Shown in pieces: positions 36,221 through 47,963 of a stretch of DNA of 64,000 nucleotides. Source of the DNA: Dioscorea cayenensis subsp. rotundata (taxonomy: Eukaryota > Streptophyta > Magnoliopsida > Dioscoreales > Dioscoreaceae). Position 1 is the stretch's first letter. Each line of letters starts with the position of its first letter. The notes below the pieces were generated by a model that ran no database searches, was not told the origin of the DNA, and was given only the letters and a program-made list of their open reading frames with translations. The stretch lies in the NCBI RefSeq assembly GCF_009730915.1, contig NC_052489.1, positions 5,111,622-5,175,621 of the forward strand, written 5' to 3'. Position numbers and translations under genes: made by a program.

Positions 36221-36705
36221 TAGGGGTGTAATCAATCGAGTTCGAGCCGAGCAGCAAGCTACTCGAGCTCGAGCTCGAGCTCGGTTAAAAACTCGCTGCT
36301 CGATATTCGGCTCGAACTCGATCGAGTTTTATTTTTGTAGCTCGATCTCGACTCGATACATTAATCGAGCTACTCGAGCTCGCTCGATTAAGCTCGATAA
36401 AAGCTAATAAATTCGATTTGATCATAGATAATTTTATACTCGAACTCGAAATCGGGCTCGAGCTCGAGCTCGAGCTCGTACTCAGTTATATATATATAAC
36501 AAACTAACATATAATATATATACACACAAATACAAGCACTCGATTAAGCTCGCGAGCACTCGAGTCAAGTATTAAGATGCTCGAACTCGGCTCGCTCGAC
36601 TACTCGAGCTCAAGCTCGAGCTCGACCCTAAGGGAGTCGAGTTCGAGCATTCCCTGAATCGAACTCGAGTAACTTGAGAGTAGTAATGTATCATTTACAC
36701 CCCTA
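36221..36705. mobile_element. hAT-type MITE made of CTCGAG/GAGCTC words
   Basis: 485 bp with terminal inverted repeats TAGGGGTGTAA and TTACACCCCTA. The interior is a dense patchwork of TCGAGC, GAGCTCGAG and AAGCTCG words on both strands around a (TA)n core near 36490, so the whole element can fold into a long hairpin. It contains no coding region. The 8-bp flanking duplication supports a hAT origin. It ends 161 bases upstream of the ATG of the tRNA phosphotransferase gene. Confidence 0.85.
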
Positions 36706-36759
36706 CTTTTGCGACGCCATTGCTAGGGTTTTGGGTCCTTCATCAAGCTTTCATCAATC

Positions 36760-36762
<3 letters not shown>

Positions 36763-36790
<28 letters not shown>
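36763..36790. repeat. (AAT)n microsatellite
   Basis: An uninterrupted ATA/AAT run lies between the MITE and the start codon at 36867, probably in the promoter or 5' UTR of the tRNA 2'-phosphotransferase gene. Confidence 0.85.
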
Positions 36791-36791
<1 letters not shown>

Positions 36792-36866
36792 TTACGGATA
36801 CACAAAAGAAAATTTAATCTCGACAGGCGCCCGAACCCGAAACTGAAATACGACGCCCACTCTTCA

Positions 36867-39800
36867 ATGTGGGCTTCAGCATCGTTGTCCCTTCGAGCTC
36901 TCCGCTGTTTCGCTTCTTCTTCTTCTTCATCCCTTCTTCTCTCCCCTGCGCTCCGGCTCTCCCACCATATCCTCCCCTCCACTCTCTCTTCAAACCCTCG
37001 CCCTTCTACCCTGATGCAAAGCTCCACCGCTCAAACTCATCCTTTCTCCTCCTCCTCCTCCTCCCCATTAGCTTCATGGTAGCAGCATGACCTTACTTTG
37101 TCTTTGACTACCATCTTCAAATTCTTCTCTGATTGCTCTCATATTGTTGCTTTATAGTTCTCGAGGACGAGGCCGAGGTTCTAGCTCCAGGGATGATCGG
37201 TCTCCACGCCGTGGAAGAGGCGGCGGCGTTGATCAGATCGATGCTCTTGGGAGACTCTTGTAATCCTCTTTTTCCTTGATCTCTTCTTTGAATTGATTGG
37301 TGATTATGGAATTTGTTTGGGTTCAGGACAAGAATCTTGCGCCACCAGGCTTCAGAGTTGAAGCTGGATATGAGGAGCGATGGGTATGTTAGGGTTCGTG
37401 ATTTGTTAATGTTGAATGTGACGACGCTTGCGAAGGTCCCTTTGAGATCCCACTCAGTGGATGAAGTTAAGGAGGTTAGTTGCTCTCTTACTTTCAGTTT
37501 CTGTGAATCACGAGAAATGCCTAACAATTTGTGTTTATGTATGTGTCTGCTGTGAATTAGGCGGTGAGAAGGGACAATAAACAGCGCTTTGGCCTTTTGG
37601 AAGAAAATGGGGAGCTTTTGATCCGTGCCAATCAGGGCCACACAATATCGGTATTGTTTTCTTTTCCCCAAAAATAAAAATAAAAATAAAAATAAAAAAT
37701 CATAGTTTGGTTGGTTCTTTGTTGTTTCCTAGCAGTGGTTGAATATTGTAAAGAGTCATTAATTTGTAGAGGTTCTCCAATAAATAGAAATGCCTACTTT
37801 GCATAAATCAGAAATTTTTTTCATCAAAATTTACCTAGTTGGTTTAGATATGATAATTTCTTGTTGCATTGATAGATACAGAATATTTTTTGGTGGAGGT
37901 TTTACTGATATGCTCTTGTTTAATTTGTTTTTGTATTTGATTGAGGCATTTCACCTTGAGGAATTATTTCTTTCTAAGTGAATTTAAAGTTTTGTTCTTT
38001 ATCATTCACTTTTATATCTTGAAAATTTTGCTACATTTCTTTGTAGACTATCAGCTCTGAGAGCTTATTACAGCCCATCTTGTCAGCTGATGATGTACCA
38101 AGTAAAACAAAACAGTTGGAGTAAGTTTTCTTATGGTTCAAGTGCATTTAATGGCTTGTTAAAATTTCTATATCCTTCACAATTCAGTTTGCGTGCATGG
38201 CACTTATAAGAAGAATTTGGAATCAATCTTGCAATCTGGGCTAAAGCGAATGGCTAGGTTACATGTCCATTTCTCATGTGGATTGCCTACAGATGGTCAA
38301 ATTATTAGCGGTATGTTCTTGGAAACATTCTGTGTAGTATTCTTATTGTATACAATTTTATGGATTTTACGAAAACGTAATATGTACTGGATATTCTCCC
38401 TCAACTTTATAGTGTATCTTTTGCATTGGCCATGTGATAATAACATGACTAATCCAGATCTACAATTACAATTGACAGCAAAAAAAACTTTCCTTTTCCC
38501 GTTAGTCTCTTGTGCTTATCAGTTTATTTAGATAGTGTAATTACGCCACTCTTTTTCTTTTTATTTTTGGTCTAGTGAAGATACACACTGGTAACTTCCT
38601 TTATTTTCTTCTACTTTAAATTTAAGTAGTAGATGTATGGTAAGATGTGGGTAAGAAGGAAAGGGAAATTTGCTTGAATGCACACAGTTGGGAAATCCCA
38701 AACATGAGGCTGGAGTGCTGTAATTGTCAATTAAATTACAGAAATTTTAGGGCCTATTTGGTATCATGTTATGGCTTAATCTGCTTTGTTTTTTATTTAT
38801 AGTGAAGGAAAAGAAAACCCGCAACAGAATCATGAAAACCTGATTTTTGATTTTTGATTTTATTATGTTTTTGCTCGTTATACCTATCTTTAGGTTTTAT
38901 AAGGCTTATGAGATTTTTTGCACACAAGCACATTGAATTATTTATTTGTTAATTACCAAACAATTTCTTAGTGGTTTAGAGATGGGATTATTTCTTGAGT
39001 ACATAGGGAAGCACCTTAGTGGTTCTTGTGAGAGTGGTTGTGAAACTTGTGAGTAGGTCTGTGAAGCATAGATTTCCTATTTTCATACCAAATCATTATC
39101 TTTTCAATATATGTTGAAGATCAAATCTCTGACTCTTGAACAAAACTTTGAGACAGCATGCTCTTATAAAGCATTCCTTCTGTCTGCAGGCTTGACGCTC
39201 ATGTAATTATGTGAGGGAGCATATCTACATTAGAATCTAGACAAGAACTGATTGGAAGATTAGTTTTTACTTGTAGCATCACTCCTTAATAGTCTACACT
39301 TGAAATAGAAAATTACTTTCGTTAATATGAATTGATAGGTAGTTCATCCACTGAATATCTATGCTTTGAACTATGTAGCTCGCCTGCTTTATCTCATTGA
39401 TTTTGTCCAAGTTATTGTACTTGGCACTTGTTGGCTAAGTAGCTGTGTGATTTGCCATAACTATTTTTTTTATCCCCTAAAACTTCAAGAGATTAGCTAT
39501 TGCCATTAGTGTTAATTCCAACTCAGTACATGCATTGCTGATTATAACCAACCAATTTCTTTCACTTCATTTGCCAGCTTTTGATAGCACTTTTTTTTTA
39601 CTTATTTGTACTTTCTTAGGTATGCGGAGAGATGTTAATGTCTTGGTCTTCTTGGATGTCAGAAAGGCATTGGAAGGTATATAGATTGTCCTGCCTCATG
39701 TCAAATGGAATTCTTTGTCCAATTTATGCCCTAACAGGGATCAACTTTCATTTTCAGAGGGCATGAAGCTATATATATCAGATAACAAAGTTATCCTGAC

Positions 39801-39888
39801 AGAGGGCTTCGATGGTGTTGTGCCTGTCAAATTCTTTGAGAAGATTGAAACATGGGCCGAGGGACAACCCATACCTTTTCAAAGCTGA
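36867..39888 (+). CDS. TPT1: tRNA 2'-phosphotransferase (KptA/TPT1 family), eight exons
   Basis: Exons: 36867-37078, 37158-37259, 37327-37474, 37561-37650, 38047-38101, 38188-38310, 39620-39676, 39758-39888. All introns are GT-AG, phases agree, and the total is 305 residues. The enzyme removes the splice-junction 2'-phosphate from ligated tRNA, using NAD+ to give ADP-ribose 1''-2'' cyclic phosphate. Visible family features: LLTRILRH (R110-H111), the DGYV block, QRF (R163), VHGT (206-208 for HGT), RLHVHFS (226-232), MRRDVNVLVFLD and the closing SDNKVILTEG. The first ~70 residues are rich in Ser, Ala and Leu with few acidic residues and could be an organelle transit peptide, followed by an RGRGRG linker. 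No stop or frameshift was found. Exon 5 must use the GTAAAA donor at 38102 to keep the frame into CVHGT. Confidence 0.93.
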
Positions 39889-40760
39889 AATTTTGGATGG
39901 TCTTACCTTCATGAGTTTGTAATTTTGATGTTTTACATAGGGTATCAAGTTCGGATTAATTATTGTGAAAAATGAAACTCGATACCAAGTCATGAAGAAC
40001 ATCAAGTCAAAATGATACATCTTCCACATTGCGATGATTGGTCTTTGTATACCTGGTTGATGAGTATCCATTTATCTACCGAGTTCACGGTGGATGATTT
40101 AGTCTTTTCTCTATGTAAAAAAGTTTGGAATTGCTAATTATACACTTAGTATTCAGATATGATAATTTGTGTTGCTGGCCATTGAGTGTGGAAAGTAAAT
40201 AAAGAAATAAAATAAACAATTGTGCATTGTTTTAAAATTTTATTATTGACAGTGATAGTGCCATGAAATTTGATAGTTAGGTGTACGGTAGTTTTCAGTG
40301 TGATCAAACGGTGAACTTTTGGAATAAAGTAATCATAAGACCAAGAATTGTAGGTTTCTCAATGCTTGAAATTCTATTTTGTATAAAAACCAAGGCTCTT
40401 GAGGATGTTTGAATGGCCCTTGATTCTAAACTTACAATTGGTTGGTTTGTTTATGCTTCTGTTTTATGGGTTTATTGTGGAATCTCTGGTTTTATGGGAT
40501 GATTTTAATTCCATAATTATCTAATACACCTTCAATCTTGATTACCACATGGAATACATGAAGAATCTGATGTTCACTTTGCAGTAATTTACAAATTGTT
40601 ACTCTTTTAAATGCTTAAACTGCCAATTCTTACAGTAACATAAAATGCTCTTTTGGATAGGAAAAATAAGACCCAAACCACTTTTCCTTTATGAAACATA
40701 ACAAAGTAAGAACAATTTATTTCAAATATCTGGTAAATATAAAATGGTTGACAAATTTGT
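39889..40760. other. 3' flank and intergenic stretch
   Basis: Includes the 3' UTR of the tRNA phosphotransferase gene. AATAAA-like signals occur at about 40199-40215. No further coding region seen. Confidence 0.6.
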
Positions 40761-40799
40761 TTGGGTAAAAGTTATCAAAAAAGCATGCTACTCATTAAT

Positions 40800-41300
40800 A
40801 TAACGTCACTTGGATTTGTATTTGGTTGGATGTAGTTGAAAATGCAGTGGATTTGTATTTATAAATCTTTGTATTTGAAAATTCAGAAGAGTCAAATCCA
40901 GTATTTGGTTGGATGAATTTGTAATACTGAATTACAAAATTTTGTATTTGATTGGAGAGATTTTTTAATTTAGATTTTATTAAATAATTAATATAATATA
41001 ATATATTAATTATATATTATATTATTAATATTAATTACACTATAATCATATTTTATTTAATATTTTATAAAATATAATTATAGTGTAATTAATATTATAA
41101 GTAATTAATATAATTAGTATATTAATTACTAGATGGGATTTTGAAATTCGGTCATTTTGGCCAAATTCTATAATCCCAAGACTTTTGGATTTGAAAATAC
41201 AAAGGAGATTGAAATCCATTGAAACAAACAAAGGATTTCTCAAATCCAAAGATTTTCAAATCCAAGTATTTTCAAATCCGGCCAAACAAATAGCCCCTAA
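40800..41300. mobile_element. Palindromic MITE-like element
   Basis: The left part repeats TTGGATTTGTATTTGG-like words. The right part, read on the other strand, repeats GGATTTGAAAATACTTGGATTTG. The centre at ~41030-41130 is an inverted repeat (AATTACACTATAATCATATTTT against AAAATATAATTATAGTGTAATT). The right edge GGCCAAACAAATAGCCCC is a sort of end often seen in plant MITEs. The exact ends and target duplication could not be fixed. Confidence 0.5.
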
Positions 41301-42306
41301 CTCCATTCAAGTTTTTTTAATTAATTCAAGTTTTTATCCAAAAAGAAGTTATCGGTTATCGTGTCAGGTTGGACCTAACTCCATTCAACCTGTTACATAA
41401 AATAAAACTATTGTCGATTTTTTAAATAATAAATAGCAAATACCAATAAATATTTATTAATTTAGTTTTAAAGTTAAAACTTAAAACATCATTGTTTAAG
41501 TATTTTCTATAGGGCTATTTGCAATTATCGCCCTTGAATTTATTTTAATTGTCTAAATATTTTATTTGTTAAAATGGTTCTAGGACCATCCTATTATTGC
41601 CCGGTCAGCATTCTGGATGTTGATTGAGCATTTAAAGAGCTAAAAAAAACTGCGATTTTTTAACTCTTTTTTAAAAAATTTATTAAAATAACTTATGTTT
41701 TTAACCCCAGGTTTTTTAAAAGATTTTTATTGTTTTTCAATTTTTTTTTTTAAACACGTTTATTTTGAAATAATATATTATTATTAATTTATTGATTTTA
41801 AAACCCGTTATTATTATTTTTATTAAATAACATACATTTTACACATTGTAAACACACATAAATATTTTTTAAATTAAATAAAATATTATTATTAATTATT
41901 TTATACATTATAAATGGATTAGTTCATTGTTATTATTTAATGTTTTTTTTATTTAAATAAATTATTTATAGTTTAAAAAATTGCATTCAACTATAAAATT
42001 AAAAATTGATCACTTAATCACAGGAACAAGCTATGATCAAGCTCTTGATTTGGTCATGTAGACTCCGTGAAACTTAACCACAGGGTTTTGAGGTCCCAAG
42101 CCTAAGTTCCGATATTGTGTAAACAAATTTTGATCTAGTTGTGCAAACTCAACTTTCTTTTTTAAAAAAAAGAATTATTAAATTGGGGAGTGAAATTTAA
42201 AAAAAAAAATTATCAAAATAAATATTTTTAAGAAAATTAAAACAAAAATAAGGTTTAAAAATATGATAAATACATTTCTATTTTAATAATGATATATTTT
42301 TAAAAT
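41301..42306. other. AT-rich intergenic stretch
   Basis: No genes seen. The piece at 42000-42145 is less AT-rich and contains GTTCCGATATTGTGTAAAC-type words, but I could not assign it. Confidence 0.5.
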
Positions 42307-42311
42307 AAATA
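42307..42311. repeat. Target-site duplication AAATA (left) of solo LTR
   Basis: AAATA precedes TGTCATGCCCC at 42312 and recurs at 44809-44813 directly after CTCACA. Confidence 0.85.
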
Positions 42312-44808
42312 TGTCATGCCCCGAGCACTACTCGCCAGACCCGGTGCGCTAACAAACGGCCACACACCCATAGTGCATAGAACAATCGACATGCAAGACC
42401 TCAAAACCTCTTACAAAAAAAAAACATACCATCTAATATAACTATAAATTTCAAAGGTCATAATAAAAAAATTTACAAAATTTTACTAAATACAAACTCA
42501 TAGTTTACAATACAGACAAAATTATTGGCCAACACCCTCGATAGGCTTGCTACTTGCTCACTCTCGGATAAACTATTATACTCCTGATCTAAAAAAAAAA
42601 TAACAATAGATTATGAGCTTGACAGCCCCCACAATAGATTATGAGCTTGACAGCCCAGTAACTACCCATTAAAAATATAAGGATTATTTACATAAATCAT
42701 AATTTATCAAAATAAAAAATCAGTAATCAAATTTATTTCAAATAAACATTGATGTCAAAAACTTAGCATATAGGTCCCCCAAACAACTATTGCCAAAACA
42801 AAATAACAGAATCCATATATTTACTCTTGACGATCCGAACCAAAATATCAAAGCTCATTTGTTTATCCTCAGTGACCAGTGCCAGAATTATCAGTGGCCG
42901 TTATTCTTCACAGATGGAAAGCGGTGGAAAACTATAATTTCTAGATCATAATACATGTCGACATGGTCAGTGTTTACCCCCAATGACAGAAATATTGCAA
43001 AGTTAATTTGGGGACTATGAGTACTGTGTCAAAAATATTTCTTATCCAAACATTCAACAAAGTCAAAATACCAAGGTTCAAATGATCCAAATTTCACTAA
43101 AATATTTCCATTTATTTAAGAAAACAAATATCTCACAGAGAATTTCAAAAATACATAATTTAATGGATAAAAATAAAAATTATGAACAGAATAATATTAA
43201 ATATCAAAGCTTCTAAGCAGCAATTATAATATGTACTAATGATAATAATTTCTTTTTCTTTTTTCTTTTTGGCGCTTTCAAAGGTACGGAAAAACCAAAA
43301 CTTTTCGAGTTTATACATATAGTATAATTTATATGCGGATATTTACCTGATTAATGCCCAAAACTCCAAATACCAAATCGAACAAGTTTTCTCAAAATAC
43401 CCTTTATTTGAGAATAATTTCCAAGGATATCAAAAACTTATTTAACACAAGCAAGAAAATTGAAAGAAGGACACAAACGCAAAAGGTCAAGCTATCACTT
43501 TGCTCTCCCAAATATTGGTTATTTTCAAGGGTATAATAACATTTAACCACTCTAAATGATCATATTAAAATTCTGTCATGACCCAAGAGTAATAAACCAG
43601 CCATAAGTTTGTCTTTTTTTTTTTTTCCAAATCAAAAGATTCTAAATTCTAAAGATATTAGACAGCCAAGGCTATGACATAACCAAAATTCACATGGTTT
43701 AGAGCACTACTCAATGCATACCATTCAATTGAATCTCCAACTATTTCTGCAGACTTGTGATTCAAACGCATCTCTTTCAAACATGCATATCTCTCAATAT
43801 ACAACTTGAAAAGCAATGAAATTTAACTGACAATCAGATAACTTAATAACAAACAACATTTCTATTTTTTATCTTATCCAATTCAATCTTTATGACCATA
43901 AAAAATACCCATCATTATTGATGTTTTGCACAGACATCCCATTCAAGATAGTTTACTAATAAAATCATATCCCATAAAATACAGGTGTATAAAATCTGAA
44001 TATTTTCAAGTCTTTAGGTAACATCAAGATATACAACTTTCATATTAAACATGAATCCCGATTAAACTTCTATGATTCTCAAATTCTCTGAACAATCTTC
44101 ATGCTTCCTGCAGAAATACCATTGAACACATCCACAGAAATCTGATCATATCTCACAAATTAAGAGGGTAAAAATTCTAAAATTTGGCAAAGACAGATAA
44201 AATCATCTTCTACAACTTTCTTATATGAATCTAAATCTCATAAAATCATCTTCTACAACTTTCTTATATAAATCTAAATCTAAAAAAGAACTTACAATCA
44301 TCAAATAAATAAAAAACAGATCAATGCTGCACAAAAATCCTGACCGCGTCGCCTGTGTTTAAAGCTTATAATTTATAGGATACATGTGCCCAAATTCTAG
44401 AATTTGGCAGTAAGCTAAATAAGACCTCAATCTATAATTTTGCTATTTTGATCTCTTACAAATTCTATATCTAGGTCTCTAACATGAAATTTCTGAATCT
44501 TATTTTCAAAGAAAATGATTCAACATTCTCACCAAACCCTAACTAGAATCACGTCACAAACAAGCATAAGAAAGAGTAGAAACAAAAATAAATCTGGATC
44601 TTACCTCAAACACTTGAAATCAAGCACTCACGGAGGTGAGTTCCTCTTTTTCATCGCCGGAATCACGTTGTGACGAGGGAGTAGATCTCAATTTTTTTCT
44701 TAAACAGCGAGACTAAATCTAGTGTTTCAAAAAACTTAAACATAAAAATCAATTGCTAGGATTAAATATAACATCAACGGCTATGATTAAATAAGGGTGG
44801 GGCTCACA
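42312..44808 (-). mobile_element. Solo LTR of family S, minus orientation
   Basis: 2,497 bp from TGTCATGCCCCGAG to GGTGGGGCTCACA. On the minus strand it starts TGTGAGCCCCACC and ends CGGGGCATGACA. Perfect 5-bp duplications flank it and no internal region is present, so it is the product of recombination between two LTRs. It contains a 30-bp tandem doubling at about 42601-42656 (AATAGATTATGAGCTTGACA) and a 43-bp doubling at about 44198-44283. Pieces of the same family lie at 14379-14727 and 21246-22221. Confidence 0.9.
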
Positions 44809-44813
44809 AAATA

Positions 44814-47331
44814 TTTTTTAAAAAAATTAATAATTTTAAAAAATAAATAACTTTTAAAACTTAAGGTCGAAAAAAAGGAAAAAAAACAATTTGATAATTA
44901 TAAAGAAAAGAAGGATGAAAGTGAAAAAAAAAGTAATGTTTTCTTTTTTATCTTATAAAAATATCCAATTAGCATCTACGGTAGCGTTTGGATTACTGTA
45001 ATGGAATGAGGGGAATGAAAGAATGAAGAAGGGGGAAAACAATGAATAGGGCATGGTTAATGAAAAAGGTGTTTAGTTGGAGAGATAATTCATTTGGAAT
45101 GGGAAAACAAAAAAAGTGAAGGTGTGCTAAAAATACCTTTTTACCCCTTGTGTAAAGAAATGATTTTTTTATAATTAATTATTATTTATAAAATAATGAA
45201 AACATAAATATTTATTTTATTATTAATTAATGTTTAATTAGAAATTAATTTCAAATAATATTTAATTCAAATAATTATTATTTCTAAAATAATTAAAACA
45301 TAAATATTTAATTTATTATTATTAATTAGTGTTTAATTAGAAATGAATTTCAAATAGCTTTTAATTACATTCCGTACTTAAAATTTTTTAATTATTTTCT
45401 AATAATATTTATTTCAAATAATTATTATTTATAAAATAATTAAAACATAAATATTTGTTTCAATATTATTAATTAATGTTTAATTAGAAATTAATTTCAA
45501 ATAACTATTAATTTATTTTAATTACTTTATCCTTTAATTATTTATAAATTTCACAACTGTAGACAGTGTTGATCTAAAATGGCTGAATATTAAAACATTA
45601 TGATATTAAAACATATTTGATGAGGTTTTCAGTAGAAACTAACACAAATAATATAATTAAGGAACTTTGGTGTGATTATGTTGGTAATTAACAATAAGCT
45701 CATCATCATGACCTTATTTGCATGAATTAAGCTGATTGATTGTTTATCACCAAATTAATGCACAAGCTAATACTATAAAGCCTAATGCCAATTTCAATAA
45801 ATATTGAAAATTTTCTAGATAATCCACCATGATGCCCCTCCTATAATTATTCTAGACTATTCTACAAACTCAAGGCAAAGGATGCTTTCAAGATTATAGA
45901 TGCTCAAAATATTTCCTAAGACCATTTTTCTAGGCAAGGCAAGGCAGTTCAGATCATGAAAAACCAAATTATCATCACGGCCCATGTCATTCCTGTTAAT
46001 TAATGAATTATATAAAATCGCAAGGCATCCAACTTTGACTATATATATATATATATATATAGCTGGAGACAAATCTTTGTTAATACAATTGTAGGATAAG
46101 GATCCCACAACAACAGATTAGATTACAATGTCCATACTTCTGTATTAGCTACATGCGTTTTCTTTTTTTAATGCAGGGAATCAAAACTCATGGGAGGATG
46201 ATTGGTCCATATATGATAAAGAAGGAAAATTTTGAGCATGGTAGTGGACACCATTGCCAATTGAAACGGAAAGGTGAATAAAAATTGAAACAGAAAACCA
46301 TACGACAAGGAAAAGATTAACCCCAACTATTAACTATCAAGTTACTCATACAGACAGTACTTAATAGAGGTCTTTTCTAAGTTTTTATTCATCTAGAAAG
46401 ATCTCACAACCAATCATCTGATTTGCAAATTCAAGATCAGAATACATACCCGAATCAAAGAACCAATCTCCAATGAATTCTCCAAATATGTAAATCTCTC
46501 CCCAATTACAACCTAATGAGAGAATTCCACAAAATTAAAACAAAGAAATACAAACATCACAGGGATGACTAGCTCAAAGATTGAATGGTGACCTGGTTAA
46601 ATTGGGTGATGTTGGCCCTCGTGATGCCAACGTCGGATGGACACGCATTGGCAACGATGATGCTCGCAGGATGGAGAGCTCGAGGAGCTTGATTGATAGC
46701 AGGGACGACCAGCTCAAAGTTGATGATCACAAGCTTCTTATGGGGTTAGGATTTGGTTATTATTTTTTATGTGTCTTTTTTTTTATGCTTTACAAGGGTA
46801 TAATAGTAATTTTGAAGGAGAATGGTTTATTTCCCCAATATGGGGAGAATGGTTCATTACCCTATGGGGGTTAATGGTGACCCCCACAAGATAATGATCA
46901 CCTTTTAAAAAATGCATCTAAACGGTGGTATGGGAATATGTAAGTAATAGTTCCCTAAAGGGAGAACCATTACTGCCATTTAAACATACACTTAAGAACC
47001 ATGGAGGGACTACAACTCAAACAATGCAACAAAAATATTTGTTTCCCTTGAAAGTGTTTCTTTTTATCCCTATGTTCATAATTTATGAAATAACAATTTT
47101 AGGGTCTGTCTATTTGAAAATTTTTTCTAAATTTTTTCATTTTATAAAAATGGTTTTTTTAATTTTTGTTTTATGTTTTAAAAAACAATATTTATTTTGA
47201 TATATTTGAAGGATGAGTTGTAAAAAATAAAATAAAATAAAAAAATAAAAACATGTTTGTTATAAAATTATAATTAGTTAAAAAAAATGTTTCAAGTGTA
47301 GAAATGCATCATATATGTTCAAACAAGATTG

Positions 47332-47362
<31 letters not shown>

Positions 47363-47940
47363 TTCATGTTCATATTTAACTATAAAATAAACTTCAATAT
47401 TTATCATAATTTTACTTAGTCATCAGGAACCATCATCATCTCGTCACTTTGGACCACTGTCAATGAGATCTTGAGATGTCCTTCGAGATCATATTAAAAT
47501 TAGCCTTCTTCGACACCATGAGCTTTATCAGCTCCATATGCGATATGATGAATTTGACTTTGTATTGGCCCCCAGTGAAATGCAACAATAGCTACATTTA
47601 TGGTGAGCACATATGGTTACTACTGATTGGAAACGTAGTCACTCTCACCATAATAGCCAATTTATAATGGGGACAAATATCATGAAAATCTATACTAAAT
47701 CAAACATCTCTTTTCCTGTTTACTCACATTTTCCTAATATGCACATGACCCTAGCACCTACCACTTTGCATATGAAGAATATTAATTCTTGGGACAATGA
47801 TTATCACTTTGGAGATTGCGAGAGTGCCAGTTTCCCTAGTGATGAGTTAATGATCGTCTCCGACCAAGACTCACTGACCTCCCAAAACATCGTCAACATG
47901 ATGGAAGCTTAACTCTTTCCTTTATTAACTATTCCTTGGC
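44814..47940. other. AT-rich stretch with MITE-like halves, no confident gene
   Basis: At 44985-45130 (GTAGCGTTTGGATTACTGTAATGG) and, on the other strand, at about 46960-46995 (GGCAGTAATGG) there are similar ends typical of plant MITEs; a pairing is possible but weak. The frame at 46581-46874 begins with a Gly/Asp-rich part and then a hydrophobic stretch, and the frame at 47613-47912 codes 99 residues with an acidic end. Neither matches a family I know, and both are probably chance frames. A (TA)n run is at 46041-46061 and another at 47333-47356. Confidence 0.45.
45170..45525. repeat. Three imperfect copies of an AT-rich ~100-150-bp unit
   Basis: The series ATTATTTATAAAATAAT, AAAACATAAATATTT, ATTAATTAATGTTTAATTAG and AAATTAATTTCAAATAA occurs three times, with AAACATAAATATTT at about 45200, 45295 and 45444. 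The middle and last copies are separated by a further ~50 bases. Confidence 0.7.
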
Positions 47941-47963
47941 TTTTTTTGTGTGTGGGTGACATC

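Noticed and set aside
36230..36700. CRISPR-like or centromeric tandem repeat
   Set aside because: The GAGCTCGAG words are irregular, lie between inverted repeats TAGGGGTGTAA/TTACACCCCTA and have an 8-bp flanking duplication, so a hAT MITE explains them.
37117..37671. 184-codon minus-strand frame opposite the tRNA phosphotransferase exons 2-4
   Set aside because: It spans introns and exons of the plus-strand gene, whose splice sites and conserved blocks are clear.
47613..47912. 99-codon frame just left of the palindromic units
   Set aside because: No recognised family, no splice or promoter support; kept only as a note within the intergenic entry.
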